From Serratia fonticola (GTDB lineage Bacteria; Pseudomonadota; Gammaproteobacteria; Enterobacterales; Enterobacteriaceae): a stretch of 64,000 bases of DNA. The stretch lies in NCBI RefSeq assembly GCF_001006005.1, contig NZ_CP011254.1, positions 4,154,001 to 4,218,000 of the forward strand, in the 5' to 3' direction. A model generated the notes under the pieces. The model saw nothing but the letters and a program-made list of their open reading frames with translations, was not told the origin of the DNA and did no database searches. Below are positions 35,067 through 45,547 of the stretch, in pieces. The first letter of the stretch is position 1, and each line of letters opens with the position of its first letter. The position numbers and the translations under genes were made by a program.

Positions 35067-37667
35067 ATGATTCAAATTGACTTGCCCACGCTGGTAAACC
35101 GCCTTAATCCCATCGCCCGTCATGCCCTGGAGGCCGCGGCGGCACATTGCGTCAGCCTGCAGGAAGCGGAAGTGACGGTCTCGCAGGTATTAATGCAGAT
35201 GGTCGCCAGCCCCTTAAGCGACGTCAGGGTGATCCTTAATCATGCTGGCGTAGACACTGACGCATTGCGTGAGTCGCTCGATCAACGTATTTCCGGCTAT
35301 CAGTCGGTCACTCAGGCTTATCCCAGCTTCTCGCCTTTGTTGGTGGAGTGGCTGCAGGACAGTTGGTTATTGGCGTCGGCCGAGATGGATCACAGCCAAC
35401 TGCGCGGCGGGGTGATGTTGTTAACCCTACTGCTGAGCCCTATGCGTTATCTCACCCCGGCGGCCAGCCGGTTGTTATCCCCGGTGAACCGCGAACTGTT
35501 GCGCCAGAACTTTGCTGACTGGACCGCCGATTCCGCAGAAGCCCCTCGGGTAGCGAAAGCGGGCGAGAAAACCGCCGCAGCCGCCAACGGCGAAAGCCTG
35601 CTGGCGCGCTATGCCAGCAACATGACCGAGCAGGCCCGTAAAGGGACGTTGGATCCGGTGCTGTGCCGCGATGAAGAAATCGACCTGATGATCGATATCC
35701 TGTGCCGCCGCCGCAAGAACAACCCGATCGTGGTGGGTGAGGCTGGCGTGGGTAAAAGCGCCCTGATCGAAGGCCTGGCGCTGCGCATCGTGGACGGCCA
35801 GGTGCCGGAAAAGTTGTGCAACAGCGAACTGATGACGCTGGATCTTGGCGCGTTGCAGGCCGGTGCAGCGGTAAAAGGCGAGTTCGAAAAGCGCTTCAAG
35901 GGGATCATGGCGGAAGTTGCCCAGTCGGCAACGCCGATCATCCTGTTTATTGATGAAGCCCATACGCTGATCGGCGCGGGCAATCAGCAGGGTGGCCTGG
36001 ATATCTCCAACCTGTTGAAACCGGCGTTGGCGCGCGGTGAGCTGAAAACCATCGCCGCCACCACCTGGAGCGAATACAAAAAGTATTTTGAGAAAGACGC
36101 CGCGCTGTCGCGCCGTTTCCAACTGGTGAAAGTCTCTGAGCCGAGTGCTGAAGAGGCTACGGTGATCATGCGCGGCTTGCGCACCATCTATGAAAAGGCG
36201 CATGGCGTGCTGATCGACGACGAGGCTCTACAGGCGTCGGCGGTGCTCAGCGATCGCTATCTCTCTGGCCGCCAACTGCCGGACAAGGCCATCGACGTGC
36301 TCGATACCGCTGCCGCGCGGGTGGCGATCAACCTGACTTCGGCACCGCGCCAGGTATCGGCACTGAAAACACAGCTGCATCAGCAGGCGATGGAAATCCA
36401 GATGTTGGAGCGTGAGCAGCGCCTCAACCTGAGCCAGCCGGATGAGCGTTTATCCGTATTGCAACAACAGCGCGCTGAGATCGAACAGCAACTGGCGGAC
36501 CTGAATGCCAGTTGGCAGACCCAGCAGCAGTTGGTGCAGCAGATCATCGCCCTGCGGGCAGAGCTGCTGACGCAGGAAGAAAACGCGACGGAAGAGCAGG
36601 CTATTAATCTGGCTGCGCTGGGTGCCGAGCTGGAACAGCTGCAACAGCATCAAACCCTGGTTTCTCCACACGTGGATAAACATCAGATCGCGGCGGTGAT
36701 CGCCGAGTGGACCGGCGTGCCGTTAAACCGCCTGTCGCAGAGCGAACTGTCGGTGGTTACCGAGCTGCCCACGTATCTTGGCGAACAGATCAAAGGCCAG
36801 GAAACCGCGATCCACTGCCTGCACCAGCATCTGCTGACCGCCAGGGCCGATTTGCGCCGCCCGGGCCGCCCAATGGGTGCTTTCCTGCTGGTGGGGCCAA
36901 GCGGCGTCGGTAAAACCGAGACCGTATTGCAGATCTCCGAGCTGTTGTACGGCGGGCGCCACTATCTCACCACCATCAACATGTCCGAGTTCCAGGAGAA
37001 ACACACCGTTTCGCGCCTGATCGGCTCACCGCCGGGCTATGTGGGCTATGGCGAAGGCGGCGTGTTGACTGAAGCCATCCGCCAGAAACCCTATTCGGTG
37101 GTGCTGCTCGACGAAGTCGAAAAAGCTCACCCCGACGTGCTCAACCTGTTCTATCAGGCGTTCGACAAGGGTGAACTGGCCGACGGCGAAGGCCGCATCA
37201 TCGACTGCAAGAACGTGGTGTTCTTCCTGACCTCCAACCTGGGCTATCAGACCATTGTCGATCACGCTGAACAGCCGGAACTGCTGGGCGAACTGCTGTA
37301 CCCCGAGCTGGCGGCCTTCTTCAAACCGGCCCTGTTGGCGCGTATGGAAGTAGTGCCTTACCTGCCGCTGGGCAAGGATACGCTGCAAACCATCATCCAC
37401 GGCAAGCTCAAACGCCTGGATAACCTGCTGCGCCAGCGCTTCAACGCCGAAGTGGTGATTGAGCCTGAGGTGATCGAAGAAATCCTGCTGCGCGCCACCC
37501 GTGCCGAGAACGGGGCGCGCATGCTGGAGTCGATTATCGACGGGGCGTTGTTGCCACCGGTTTCCCTACTGCTGTTGCAAAAAATGGCGGCAGGTACGGC
37601 GATTAGCCATATCCGCATCGCCACGGAGGGAAATGCGTTTACCGCACAGGTCGAGGAGGCGCTATGA
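35067..37667 (+). CDS. tssH: Type VI AAA+ ATPase TssH (ClpV)
   Basis: ATPase of 866 aa that disassembles contracted sheaths. It has an N-terminal Clp-N domain, a first nucleotide-binding site GEAGVGKS (about 223-230) with [13 protein letters not shown], a coiled middle region, and a second site GPSGVGKT (about 610-617) with [38 protein letters not shown] marks the ClpV class. The gene overlaps the next by four bases. Confidence 0.96.
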   Translation: MIQIDLPTLVNRLNPIARHALEAAAAHCVSLQEAEVTVSQVLMQMVASPLSDVRVILNHAGVDTDALRESLDQRISGYQSVTQAYPSFSPLLVEWLQDSWLLASAEMDHSQLRGGVMLLTLLLSPMRYLTPAASRLLSPVNRELLRQNFADWTADSAEAPRVAKAGEKTAAAANGESLLARYASNMTEQARKGTLDPVLCRDEEIDLMIDILCRRRKNNPIVVGEAGVGKSALIEGLALRIVDGQVPEKLCNSELMTLDLGALQAGAAVKGEFEKRFKGIMAEVAQSATPIILFIDEAHTLIGAGNQQGGLDISNLLKPALARGELKTIAATTWSEYKKYFEKDAALSRRFQLVKVSEPSAEEATVIMRGLRTIYEKAHGVLIDDEALQASAVLSDRYLSGRQLPDKAIDVLDTAAARVAINLTSAPRQVSALKTQLHQQAMEIQMLEREQRLNLSQPDERLSVLQQQRAEIEQQLADLNASWQTQQQLVQQIIALRAELLTQEENATEEQAINLAALGAELEQLQQHQTLVSPHVDKHQIAAVIAEWTGVPLNRLSQSELSVVTELPTYLGEQIKGQETAIHCLHQHLLTARADLRRPGRPMGAFLLVGPSGVGKTETVLQISELLYGGRHYLTTINMSEFQEKHTVSRLIGSPPGYVGYGEGGVLTEAIRQKPYSVVLLDEVEKAHPDVLNLFYQAFDKGELADGEGRIIDCKNVVFFLTSNLGYQTIVDHAEQPELLGELLYPELAAFFKPALLARMEVVPYLPLGKDTLQTIIHGKLKRLDNLLRQRFNAEVVIEPEVIEEILLRATRAENGARMLESIIDGALLPPVSLLLLQKMAAGTAISHIRIATEGNAFTAQVEEAL

Positions 37668-38446
37668 GGCAACGGCTGAAATGCTTACTGGCGCTGCTGG
37701 AAAACGATTCGGTCGAGCATTTGGTCCATGGCTTTTTGACGCTGGATCACCACCGTCACGGGTTCGACGGCTTGATGGTGGCGATGTTCAACGCCAGCGA
37801 GGGGCAGTTGGAATGTCTCCGCCTGTCTGATGCCAACCGGCGCGCTACGGTGAAGCTGGAAGCCGATATCGAAGACACCAACCACCCGTTGGTGCGGGTG
37901 CTGCGTAATGGCGCGCCCGAAGTCTGGTACGCGCTCAATCGCGGGGTGCGCATCGAAGATGACGGCTTTCGTGGCTTTATTGAGGCGTTGCCCAACGGTT
38001 GCAGCATGTATGGCGTACCGCTGTTTGATTTTCAGGGGCGGGCCTGCGGGGTGATTGCGGTGTTTGCTGAGGATATCGATCGATTTGTGGACAGCCGCGG
38101 CATGTTCTCTATCTATTGCCAGATTTTTCAGCACCGTCTCAACAAGCTGCAAGAGGTGGAGCATCTGCGATCGCAGTTGGTCCAGCTGCGGTCGATGTTC
38201 AAGGTGCGTGAAAAACAGCTGGATGAGCTGATGATCTCGCTGAGCACCTCTGACGTTTCCACCTCGCCAGAACTATCACGCGATTACAGCAAGATAGATG
38301 ACCTGTCTAGCGCGGTGGAGGCGTTTGAAGCCGCGGTACTGACGCAGCGCCAGCGTCTGTATGGCAATGACAAAAACCGCATCGCCGACAGCCTGGGGAT
38401 CACGCCGCGCACCCTGGGTTACAAGTTGGCGAAATACAGGTGTTAG
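37664..38446 (+). CDS. VasH-like regulator with GAF and Fis-type HTH but no AAA+ domain
   Basis: Protein of 260 aa in the position of VasH. Residues about 1-155 look like a GAF sensor domain (SVEHLVHGFLTLDHHRHGFD, YGVPLFDFQGRACGVIAVFA). Residues 160-215 are a helical linker, and the C-terminus is a Fis/HTH_8 helix-turn-helix (NRIADSLGITPRTLGYKLAK). The AAA+ module that defines VasH and other sigma-54 activators, with Walker A and GAFTGA, is absent, so it cannot itself remodel sigma-54 holoenzyme. It may be a plain DNA-binding regulator, or act with another activator. Reading frame and operon overlaps (4 bp with tssH, 3 bp to vasI) look intact, so this is not an obvious deletion scar. Confidence 0.82.
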   Translation: MRQRLKCLLALLENDSVEHLVHGFLTLDHHRHGFDGLMVAMFNASEGQLECLRLSDANRRATVKLEADIEDTNHPLVRVLRNGAPEVWYALNRGVRIEDDGFRGFIEALPNGCSMYGVPLFDFQGRACGVIAVFAEDIDRFVDSRGMFSIYCQIFQHRLNKLQEVEHLRSQLVQLRSMFKVREKQLDELMISLSTSDVSTSPELSRDYSKIDDLSSAVEAFEAAVLTQRQRLYGNDKNRIADSLGITPRTLGYKLAKYRC

Positions 38447-38448
38447 CT

Positions 38449-39114
38449 ATGAATACGTGGTTATTGATCGGTTCGTTACTGCTTTCCGGCAGCAATTCAG
38501 CCACCGAGTGGCTAAGCGGCCTTTCGTTGTCGCAGCCCGAAGGGGATGCGCATCAGTTGGCGCTGCTGATGAACTGCCGCAGTGAGAACTCGCCGCTGGT
38601 GCGTCTGGACTGCTATGACAACGCGTTGTCAGAGGCCAGCGGCGACAATCCTGGTCAGGTACAGGCCGGGCCAGCCTGGCAGCGAGCCATGGCACAGGAA
38701 AAAGGCCGCCGCGATCACTCGACGGCATTCCTGATAAGCGATGGGCAGGGCAACAACCCGCAGGTGGTGCTGACCACGCCAGCGATAGGTGTGCCGCCAC
38801 CGCGGCCAGTGCTGATGCTGAGCTGCATCGACAACATTACCCGTTTGCAGATCGCCTTGGTCGGCCCGCAAAAAGACGGTGCGGTGACGCTAATGGCGGA
38901 TAGCGACCGGTTTAACGTGCAGTGGTTCCTGCGTGAAAACGGCTATCTGCTGGAATCCAGCCGGGGTCTGGCTGGCATTGATGAGATCAAGCGGTTGATG
39001 TCGGCGCAGACGCTGACGATCGACGGCACCAACGGCGGGTTACCCCGTCTGACATTTAATATTTCGCAGTTAACGCCAGCGCTGAAACCGCTGCGTAACG
39101 CCTGCCACTGGTGA
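38449..39114 (+). CDS. vasI: Type VI-associated protein VasI (TagO family)
   Basis: Protein of 221 aa with a short N-terminal signal-like segment (TWLLIGSLLLSGSNSA) and the VasI core LVRLDCYDNAL and PVLMLSCIDNITRLQIAL, with paired cysteines. Family members are periplasmic accessory proteins of type VI systems. Start ATG 38449 lies two bases after the preceding stop; it is followed by tssA within six bases. Its position between the regulator and tssA is the VAS order. Confidence 0.85.
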   Translation: MNTWLLIGSLLLSGSNSATEWLSGLSLSQPEGDAHQLALLMNCRSENSPLVRLDCYDNALSEASGDNPGQVQAGPAWQRAMAQEKGRRDHSTAFLISDGQGNNPQVVLTTPAIGVPPPRPVLMLSCIDNITRLQIALVGPQKDGAVTLMADSDRFNVQWFLRENGYLLESSRGLAGIDEIKRLMSAQTLTIDGTNGGLPRLTFNISQLTPALKPLRNACHW

Positions 39115-39119
39115 GGACT

Positions 39120-40514
39120 ATGGATAGCACGTCACAACATCCCTGGCATGCATTATTGCTGACACCGCTGACGCCCGAGCAGACCGCCAAGGCGTTGGCC
39201 GATGACGATCCGCAATGGGAGCATATCGACAGCCAGATGGTCAAAGTGGGTTCGCTGACCCACAGCTCGCTGAATATTGATGACCTTCAGCAGCAGGCGA
39301 TGGCTCTGTTGTCGCAAAAAAGCAAAGACTTCCGCTTGGTGGTGCACCTGCTGCGTACCTTGCAGCACGGCGGCGAGCCGGGCGACCTGATGCTGGCGAT
39401 CTCCTTGCTGACCGCTTACGTGCAGAACTTCTGGACCAGCGCCTGGCCGTTGAACCCGCTGCATAAGCGCCGCTTTGCCCAGCAGATCCTCAAGCGTTTT
39501 GACAGCGCCAGCGGCAGCTTTAGCCAACGGGCGACGGATGCCCAACGCCAGGATGTGCAAGGTTTGCTGGCACATCTGGCCCAGGTCTGGCACAGCGAGG
39601 AACCGGCCCTGGCGAAAGAGGTGGATAGCCTGCGCACCAGCTATGCGCGGTTGCCTACTCGCACCGTTGAACCGGTAGTTGAGGAGGAAGAACGCCCTCA
39701 GTCTGGTTCGGCATCGACATCAACCTCTGCCAGCAGAACGATCAGCCCCAGTCTGAGCATTGATAGCTCCAGCGATAAAGCCTGGCGGCAAACGCTGCTG
39801 AAAATGGCGGATTTACTGTGTGAACTGCACCCCGAGGCCGCCATTGGTTTTCGCCTGCGTCGCCATGCCCTGTGGGGCAGCTTGACTGCACCACCGATAG
39901 CGCAGGCCGATGGGCGCACGCCGCTGGCAGCCGTTTCTGTCGATCGCATGGCCGATTATCTGGGGCGCGTGGCCACTTCGGATCTGGCCCTGTGGCAACA
40001 GGTAGAACAAAGCCTGGCGCTGGCGCCTTACTGGCTGGATGGCCACGCGCTTTCGGCGCAGATCGCTATTCGGCTGGGATACGCAGGGGTTGCGCAGGCC
40101 ATACGCGACGAACTGAGCGCCTTTATCGAGCGGATGCCGGCGTTAACTACCCTTTATTTTACCGATATGACGCCATTCCTCTCCCCTGAATCTGCCAGCT
40201 GGTTACAGCAGGATACGGGTACCAATGGGGGAGGTAACACTATTGAACAGGATGAAATTTGGCAATGCTATCAACAGCAAGGACTGGAAGCCGCGTTACA
40301 GATGGTCGATCGGCAATCGCAGCAAGCCGAACCCAGGGACCGTTTTTACCTGCAATTGCTCAGCGCCCAGTTACTGGAAAAAGCGGGGATGACGGCGCTG
40401 GCACAGCAGCACTACCACAACCTGTTGCAGGTGGGGCAGCAAGTGCAGCTAAGCGAATGGGAACCGGCGTTGATCGCCTTGCTGACAGACAAGCAGCGGC
40501 AGCTCAAGCCGTGA
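39120..40514 (+). CDS. tssA: Type VI cap/assembly protein TssA (VasJ type)
   Basis: Protein of 464 aa that primes and caps tube-sheath polymerisation. The N-terminal ImpA-type domain contains SKDFRLVVHLLRTLQHGGEP and YVQNFWTSAWPLNPLHKRRF. The middle is a serine/proline-rich linker (about 195-225), and the rest matches the VasJ C-terminal domain (LALAPYWLDGHALSAQIA, QDEIWQCYQQQGLEAAL). Start ATG 39120 follows GAGG. The gap to tssM is 31 bp. Confidence 0.9.
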   Translation: MDSTSQHPWHALLLTPLTPEQTAKALADDDPQWEHIDSQMVKVGSLTHSSLNIDDLQQQAMALLSQKSKDFRLVVHLLRTLQHGGEPGDLMLAISLLTAYVQNFWTSAWPLNPLHKRRFAQQILKRFDSASGSFSQRATDAQRQDVQGLLAHLAQVWHSEEPALAKEVDSLRTSYARLPTRTVEPVVEEEERPQSGSASTSTSASRTISPSLSIDSSSDKAWRQTLLKMADLLCELHPEAAIGFRLRRHALWGSLTAPPIAQADGRTPLAAVSVDRMADYLGRVATSDLALWQQVEQSLALAPYWLDGHALSAQIAIRLGYAGVAQAIRDELSAFIERMPALTTLYFTDMTPFLSPESASWLQQDTGTNGGGNTIEQDEIWQCYQQQGLEAALQMVDRQSQQAEPRDRFYLQLLSAQLLEKAGMTALAQQHYHNLLQVGQQVQLSEWEPALIALLTDKQRQLKP

Positions 40515-40545
40515 TGGCCAGGGAAGGGAACAGGAGCGTTAACGC

Positions 40546-43500
40546 ATGAAATTGCCCTCATTTATTCATTTTGCCAGACCGGCGATTCCACGCATCAAAG
40601 CCTCGGTGCCGGTGGTGTTGGCGCTGTTGGCCTGTATCGGCTTGATTTGGATCTGGATTTACGGACCGGAATGGAAGCTGAAGGATTACCAACCGTTCGA
40701 GCCTTTGCTGAGCCGCTGGCTGGTGACTGCATTGGTGGTGCTGCTGGCGGTTTGCTGGCTCACCTTCAAAATGGTGCGGCGTTTGCAGCAGTTGGAAAAG
40801 CTGCAGCTGCAGGCCAAAACGCAGGTCGACGATCCGATCTTGGCTGATATCGAACAGCAGGACCAGTATCTGGGCGTCTGGAAGCAGCAGTTGCAACGGC
40901 GGCTGAATACCCCGGCTTATCTCTATCGTCTGCCTTGGTATATGGTGATTGGCACCCGCAACAGCGGCAAAAGCACCCTGATCAAAGAAGGCTACAAGCT
41001 GACCGAAATCGCCAGCCCGGAACTGACCAGCGTGGAAGACGCCGGTGAGCTGCGCGTGCGCTGCTGGCTGGGTGAACAGGCGGTGCTGATCGATCCGGCA
41101 GGTGAACTGATCGAGCAGCCAACGCTGTCCATAGTGGGCAAAGCGGCGCTCAATAGCCGCCTGTGGCAAAGCCTGTTGAACTGGCTGGTTGAACACCGTA
41201 AACGCCAGCCGCTGAACGGCCTGATCCTCACCGTCGATCTGCATCAACTGCTGACGGCGAACAAGGCCCAGCGCGAAAACATGATTGCCAGCCTCCATCA
41301 GCGTTTGCAGGATGTGCGCCAGGCGCTGCATAGCCAACTGCCGCTGTACGTGGTGTTTACCAAACTGGACCTGCTGTACGGGTTTGAAGCGATGTACCAG
41401 ACGCTGGATAAGGCGCAACGCGAAGCGGTGCTGGGGGTGACATTCAGCCTGAATGCCGCCGAGCCGGAGGTATGGCGCAAAGAGTTGCAGCAGTTCTGGC
41501 AACAATGGATCGCCCAACTGAATGGCGCGATGCCAGACATGATGCTCAACGGCGTCGATGCCGGGCAGCGTAGCCAACTGTTCAGCTTTACCCGCCAGAT
41601 GCAGGGCCTGCAAGAGTATGTGGTGCAACTGCTGGAGGGGATCCTCTACAGCGGCGATCATCAACAGCCACTGCTGCGCGGTATCTACCTGACATCTGCC
41701 CAACAGCGCGGACAGATGGATGACGTGTTTACCCAGTCTGCCGCCGTGCAGTATCACCTGTCGCCGCAGGCCTTCCCAACCTGGCCGGTCGCCGAAACGA
41801 CCCCGTACTTCACCAAAGAGTTGTTTAATCAGGTGTTGCTGGCGGAACCGAATCTGGCGGGCGAAAACGGCCTGTGGCTGCGTAACTCCAGAAAACGCCT
41901 GATGGTGTTCTCCTGCGTGGGGGCCGTGGTGGCGTTGACGCTGTGGGGTTGCTGGCAATACTACTATCAGAGCAACTACCGTGCCGGACAAGAGGTCCTT
42001 GCCCAGGCCAAAACCTTCCTCTCCATCCCGACGCCGAAGGGTGACGATCGCTATGGCAACCTGCAACTGCCGTTGCTGAACCCGATCCGTGACGCCACGC
42101 TGGCTTATGGCAACTACCATGAGCGCAACAGCCTGTTGGCGGACATGGGCCTGTATCAAGGCAACAACATCGGCCCGTATGTGGAAAGCACCTATCTGCA
42201 ACTGTTGCAGCAGCGCTTTGTTCCGGCGTTGATGAGTGGCCTGTTGGAGCAGTTGAATGCCGCGCCTCCAGGTAGCGAAGAGAAACTCGAGATCCTGCGT
42301 GTGATGCGCATGCTCGAAGACGGCAGTGGCCGCAACGTGGCGCTGGTGGAACAATTTATGGGCGATCGCTGGAGCCAGCAGTTTAACGGCCAGCGCGAAC
42401 TACAACAGCAGTTGATGGGCCATCTGGACTATGCGCTCAAGCACACCGATTGGCGTGCCGCGCGGGAAAGTGGCGATCAGATTGCCGTCAAGAACTTTAT
42501 CCCTTATCGCCAGCCGATCCAGCTGGCACAGCGCGAGTTGAGCAAGCTGTCGATTTATCAGCGGGTGTACCAGAACCTGCGCATCAAGGCACAGGAAGCG
42601 CTGCCTCCGGCCCTGAACCTGCGCGATCAGATCGGTGCCAGCTTTGACGACATCTTTATCTCCAACAACGATCGCCTGCTGGTGGTGCCACAGTTCCTGA
42701 CGCGCAACGGTTTGCAGAACTACTTCACCAAGCAGAATGACCAACTGGTGGATCTGACGGTGATGGATAGCTGGGTGCTGAATCTCAGCAAAAACGTCGA
42801 GTATAGCGAGGCGGATCGCAAAGAGATCCAGCGGCAGGTGACCGAGCAGTATATCGGTGACTATACCGCCACCTGGCGTGCGGCGATGAATAACCTGTCG
42901 GTCGGTGAGTTTGAAGATCTGCCGCAGGCGATCAGCGCCATCGAGCAGGTGATCAGCGGCGAGCAGCCTTTCCGCCGTGCCTTGCAGACGCTGAGTGATA
43001 ACACCCGGCTGCCTGCGGTGCCTGACGCGTTGCAGGGTAAAGAACGCCAGGAACTGCTGCAAAAATCCGATTATCAACTGCTGGGCCGCGTCAACCGCGA
43101 GTTCGCGCCGGAAACCGGCGTGCTGGTGGAGAACGGTGACAAAGGCAGCGTGCTGCAAAGCGTCTACCAAAAACTGACCGAACTGCACCGTTACCTGCTG
43201 GCGATCCAAAACTCACCGGCCCCGGGTAAAGCGGCCATGAAGGCGGTACAGCTGCGCCTGGATCAAAACAGCAGCGACCCGATCTTCGAAGTTCAGCAGT
43301 TGGCGAAAAACCTGCCGGAACCGCTGAACCGCTGGGTAGGGGATTTGGCCGAACAAGCCTGGCGCGTAGTGATGATGGAAGCCATCCAATCGTTGGAAGT
43401 CGAGTGGAACGAGACGGTAGTGAAGCAGTATCACACCTACCTGGCTGGCCGTTATCCGTTCGATCCTAAATCGCAGCAGGACGTGCCGCTGAGCGAGTTT

Positions 43501-44079
43501 GAACGCTTCTTCGGCCCGAAAGGCACTCTGGATAGCTTCTACCAGCAGAACCTGAAGCCGTTCGTGGATAACAACCTGAGCAGCGGCAGCGACGGGCAAC
43601 TGTTAATCCGCCCAGACGTGCTGCAACAGCTGGCACAGGCGCAGAAGATCCGCGAAACCTTCTTCTCGGCACAAAACGGTCTGGGCACCCAGTTCGCCAT
43701 CGAACCGGTGGTGCTGAGCGGCAACAAACGCCGCAGCGTGCTGAACCTGGATGGGCAGCTGCTGGACTACGCACATGGCCGCAGCAACATGGTGCATCTG
43801 GTTTGGCCTAACTCCATGCGGGCCGGGGTAGAAAGCAAGGTAACGCTGGTTCCAGATGAAAACGGCAAGTCCCCGCGCAGCATCACCTTCAGCGGCCCTT
43901 GGGCACAGCTGCGGCTGATCAACGCCGGTGAGTTGACCAACGTCGGCACCAACTCGTTCGATGTCCGCTTCAAGGTGGACGGCGGCGAGATGACCTACCG
44001 CATCCATGTGGATGAGTCCGACAACCCGTTCGCTGGCGGTCTGTTCAGCAAGTTCACCCTGCCAGACACGCTGTATTAA
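40546..44079 (+). CDS. tssM: Type VI inner-membrane protein TssM (IcmF/VasK)
   Basis: Large membrane-complex protein of 1177 aa spanning the envelope. Two N-terminal helices (about 21-39 and 58-76) and a third at about 452-474 frame a cytoplasmic domain with Walker A GTRNSGKST (136-144). The C-terminal third is periplasmic and ends in the IcmF/VasK domain (SGPWAQLRLINAGE, FDVRFKVDGGEMTYRIHVDE) that meets TssJ. Length is normal and the frame is intact. Confidence 0.96.
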   Translation: MKLPSFIHFARPAIPRIKASVPVVLALLACIGLIWIWIYGPEWKLKDYQPFEPLLSRWLVTALVVLLAVCWLTFKMVRRLQQLEKLQLQAKTQVDDPILADIEQQDQYLGVWKQQLQRRLNTPAYLYRLPWYMVIGTRNSGKSTLIKEGYKLTEIASPELTSVEDAGELRVRCWLGEQAVLIDPAGELIEQPTLSIVGKAALNSRLWQSLLNWLVEHRKRQPLNGLILTVDLHQLLTANKAQRENMIASLHQRLQDVRQALHSQLPLYVVFTKLDLLYGFEAMYQTLDKAQREAVLGVTFSLNAAEPEVWRKELQQFWQQWIAQLNGAMPDMMLNGVDAGQRSQLFSFTRQMQGLQEYVVQLLEGILYSGDHQQPLLRGIYLTSAQQRGQMDDVFTQSAAVQYHLSPQAFPTWPVAETTPYFTKELFNQVLLAEPNLAGENGLWLRNSRKRLMVFSCVGAVVALTLWGCWQYYYQSNYRAGQEVLAQAKTFLSIPTPKGDDRYGNLQLPLLNPIRDATLAYGNYHERNSLLADMGLYQGNNIGPYVESTYLQLLQQRFVPALMSGLLEQLNAAPPGSEEKLEILRVMRMLEDGSGRNVALVEQFMGDRWSQQFNGQRELQQQLMGHLDYALKHTDWRAARESGDQIAVKNFIPYRQPIQLAQRELSKLSIYQRVYQNLRIKAQEALPPALNLRDQIGASFDDIFISNNDRLLVVPQFLTRNGLQNYFTKQNDQLVDLTVMDSWVLNLSKNVEYSEADRKEIQRQVTEQYIGDYTATWRAAMNNLSVGEFEDLPQAISAIEQVISGEQPFRRALQTLSDNTRLPAVPDALQGKERQELLQKSDYQLLGRVNREFAPETGVLVENGDKGSVLQSVYQKLTELHRYLLAIQNSPAPGKAAMKAVQLRLDQNSSDPIFEVQQLAKNLPEPLNRWVGDLAEQAWRVVMMEAIQSLEVEWNETVVKQYHTYLAGRYPFDPKSQQDVPLSEFERFFGPKGTLDSFYQQNLKPFVDNNLSSGSDGQLLIRPDVLQQLAQAQKIRETFFSAQNGLGTQFAIEPVVLSGNKRRSVLNLDGQLLDYAHGRSNMVHLVWPNSMRAGVESKVTLVPDENGKSPRSITFSGPWAQLRLINAGELTNVGTNSFDVRFKVDGGEMTYRIHVDESDNPFAGGLFSKFTLPDTLY

Positions 44080-44091
44080 TCGTTGTTATTC

Positions 44092-44121
44092 CGTCTCTCT
44101 GCCGCGCTTGGCAGAGAGACG
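44092..44121 (+). terminator. Intra-operon hairpin between tssM and vasL
   Basis: CGTCTCTCTGCC-GCGCTT-GGCAGAGAGACG is a perfect 12-bp stem 13 bases after the tssM stop. It is followed by CTTTAAGG, only a short T-run. It may be a leaky terminator or a 3'-end stabiliser that lowers expression of the vasL-vgrG-rhs part relative to the machine genes. Confidence 0.6.
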
Positions 44122-44139
44122 CTTTAAGGATGAGTCCGC

Positions 44140-45528
44140 ATGAGCGAAGCCTCAGAAAATATCATCATTCAAACCGGCGGCGATCCGCGCCATTGGCCGG
44201 AATTCAGCGCCATTCGTGAAGAGATCAACAAGATCAACCACCCGGCACGGCCAGAGGTCAACTGGCGCCTGATTGAGTCCCTGGCGTTGACGCTGTTTCG
44301 TACCAACGGGGTCGATCTGCAAACCACGGCGTACTACGCCCTGGCGCGTACCCAAAGGCACGGGCTGGCCGGGTTTACCGAAAGCTGCGAGCTGTTGGCG
44401 GGTATGGTAGTCAGCCAATGGGAGCGGCTATGGCCAGAGCAGCCGCAGGCCCGCTCGGAAATACTGGAGTGGTTCAACGCCCGCGTCGGTAGCCAACTGC
44501 GCCAGCACGAGTTCGGCATTGACGACCTGCGCCTGGTATACCGCGCCGAGCGGGCGCTGCAACTGCTGTGCGACAAACTGCAGCAGGTCGAGCTCAAGCG
44601 CGTTCCACGCATTGAAAACCTGCTGTACCTGATGCAGAACACCGCCAAACGGCTGGAAGCCGCCCATGAAACGGCCAAACAGCCGCCAGCGCAACCGCTG
44701 AAGATGCCCTCGATGGTATATCTCTCGGTGCCCGACACGGAGCCGGTCCGCACCCTGTTCTCGGGGGCAAAACCGGCCGCGAATGAACCTCCTCCGGCGT
44801 ACGAAGAACCCGCGCCGCAGCCAAAAGAACAACCACTACCCAATGTGGAAGTGCGTTTTGTACCGCCACCACCGGCCGTTCCCAAAGCGGCCAAATGCGC
44901 GGCGACGGCTTGGGGCTTTGGCGGCGGTGTGCTGTGCAGCCTGGTGGTTGCCGGTGTGGTTTACCTGATGCAGGTGAAACCGATGCAGGAGCGACTGGCG
45001 GGGTTGGCCGCCACCCCGGACGGTTCGGCGCAGCTGTGGCTGGCCCAACCGACTCTGGACGGCTACGGCCAGCAATTGAACACCCTGGAAAACCTTTCTC
45101 CGTTGGCCGGGTTGCGTACCGCCGATGCCTCGGTGGCGCTGGCCAACCAGCTGTGGCCGACCGATCCGGAGCAGATTGCCCAAAGCCAACGTTGGCAACG
45201 GCTGCTACAGGCGCGGCTCGGCAGCGAGCGGGCCGACAGCAGCTATTTCCAGGTGCAGCAGCGCTTGCAGGCGCTGTCGGACAAGTTGCTTGAACAGGAA
45301 CAAACGCGCGGCAGCCTGACGCTTTCCTATCTGAAAACGCAGGTTTATCAGATGCAAAGTGAACTGAACCGTGAAACGCCGCTGGAAGAGTTGCTGCGGC
45401 AGTTGGCGGTTTCGGTGGAACAACAACAACCGGCTTCACCGGTGCTGCTCAAGCAGATAGACGAGCGTTGGAATGCACTGCTCAGTCGCTATCACCAACT
45501 CACGCAGCAGGCAGCACCTGCCCGCTAA
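44140..45528 (+). CDS. vasL: VasL-like type VI accessory protein (ImpA N-terminal domain, membrane helix)
   Basis: Protein of 462 aa. The N-terminal 150 residues belong to the ImpA/TssA family (SWERLWPEQPQARSEILEWF-like region with VNWRLIESLALTLFRTNGVD). A proline-rich stretch (about 215-250) precedes one membrane helix (about 257-280), and the C-terminal part resembles VasL (WLAQPTLDGYGQQLNTLENL). Such proteins (TagA/VasL) are linked to stopping or anchoring the distal sheath end. It follows tssM as in the VAS cluster and precedes vgrG. Confidence 0.82.
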   Translation: MSEASENIIIQTGGDPRHWPEFSAIREEINKINHPARPEVNWRLIESLALTLFRTNGVDLQTTAYYALARTQRHGLAGFTESCELLAGMVVSQWERLWPEQPQARSEILEWFNARVGSQLRQHEFGIDDLRLVYRAERALQLLCDKLQQVELKRVPRIENLLYLMQNTAKRLEAAHETAKQPPAQPLKMPSMVYLSVPDTEPVRTLFSGAKPAANEPPPAYEEPAPQPKEQPLPNVEVRFVPPPPAVPKAAKCAATAWGFGGGVLCSLVVAGVVYLMQVKPMQERLAGLAATPDGSAQLWLAQPTLDGYGQQLNTLENLSPLAGLRTADASVALANQLWPTDPEQIAQSQRWQRLLQARLGSERADSSYFQVQQRLQALSDKLLEQEQTRGSLTLSYLKTQVYQMQSELNRETPLEELLRQLAVSVEQQQPASPVLLKQIDERWNALLSRYHQLTQQAAPAR

Positions 45529-45547
45529 CCTCCAGGAAGGAAAAGAT

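Noticed and set aside
38449..40514. Second tss regulator or an ImpA duplication as sign of two fused T6SS clusters
   Set aside because: VasI, TssA and VasL in this order are the normal VAS arrangement; each core tss gene occurs once.
45473..45547. Earlier start codon for vgrG
   Set aside because: It lies inside vasL; the ATG at 45548 has its own ribosome site and sits just after the vasL stop.
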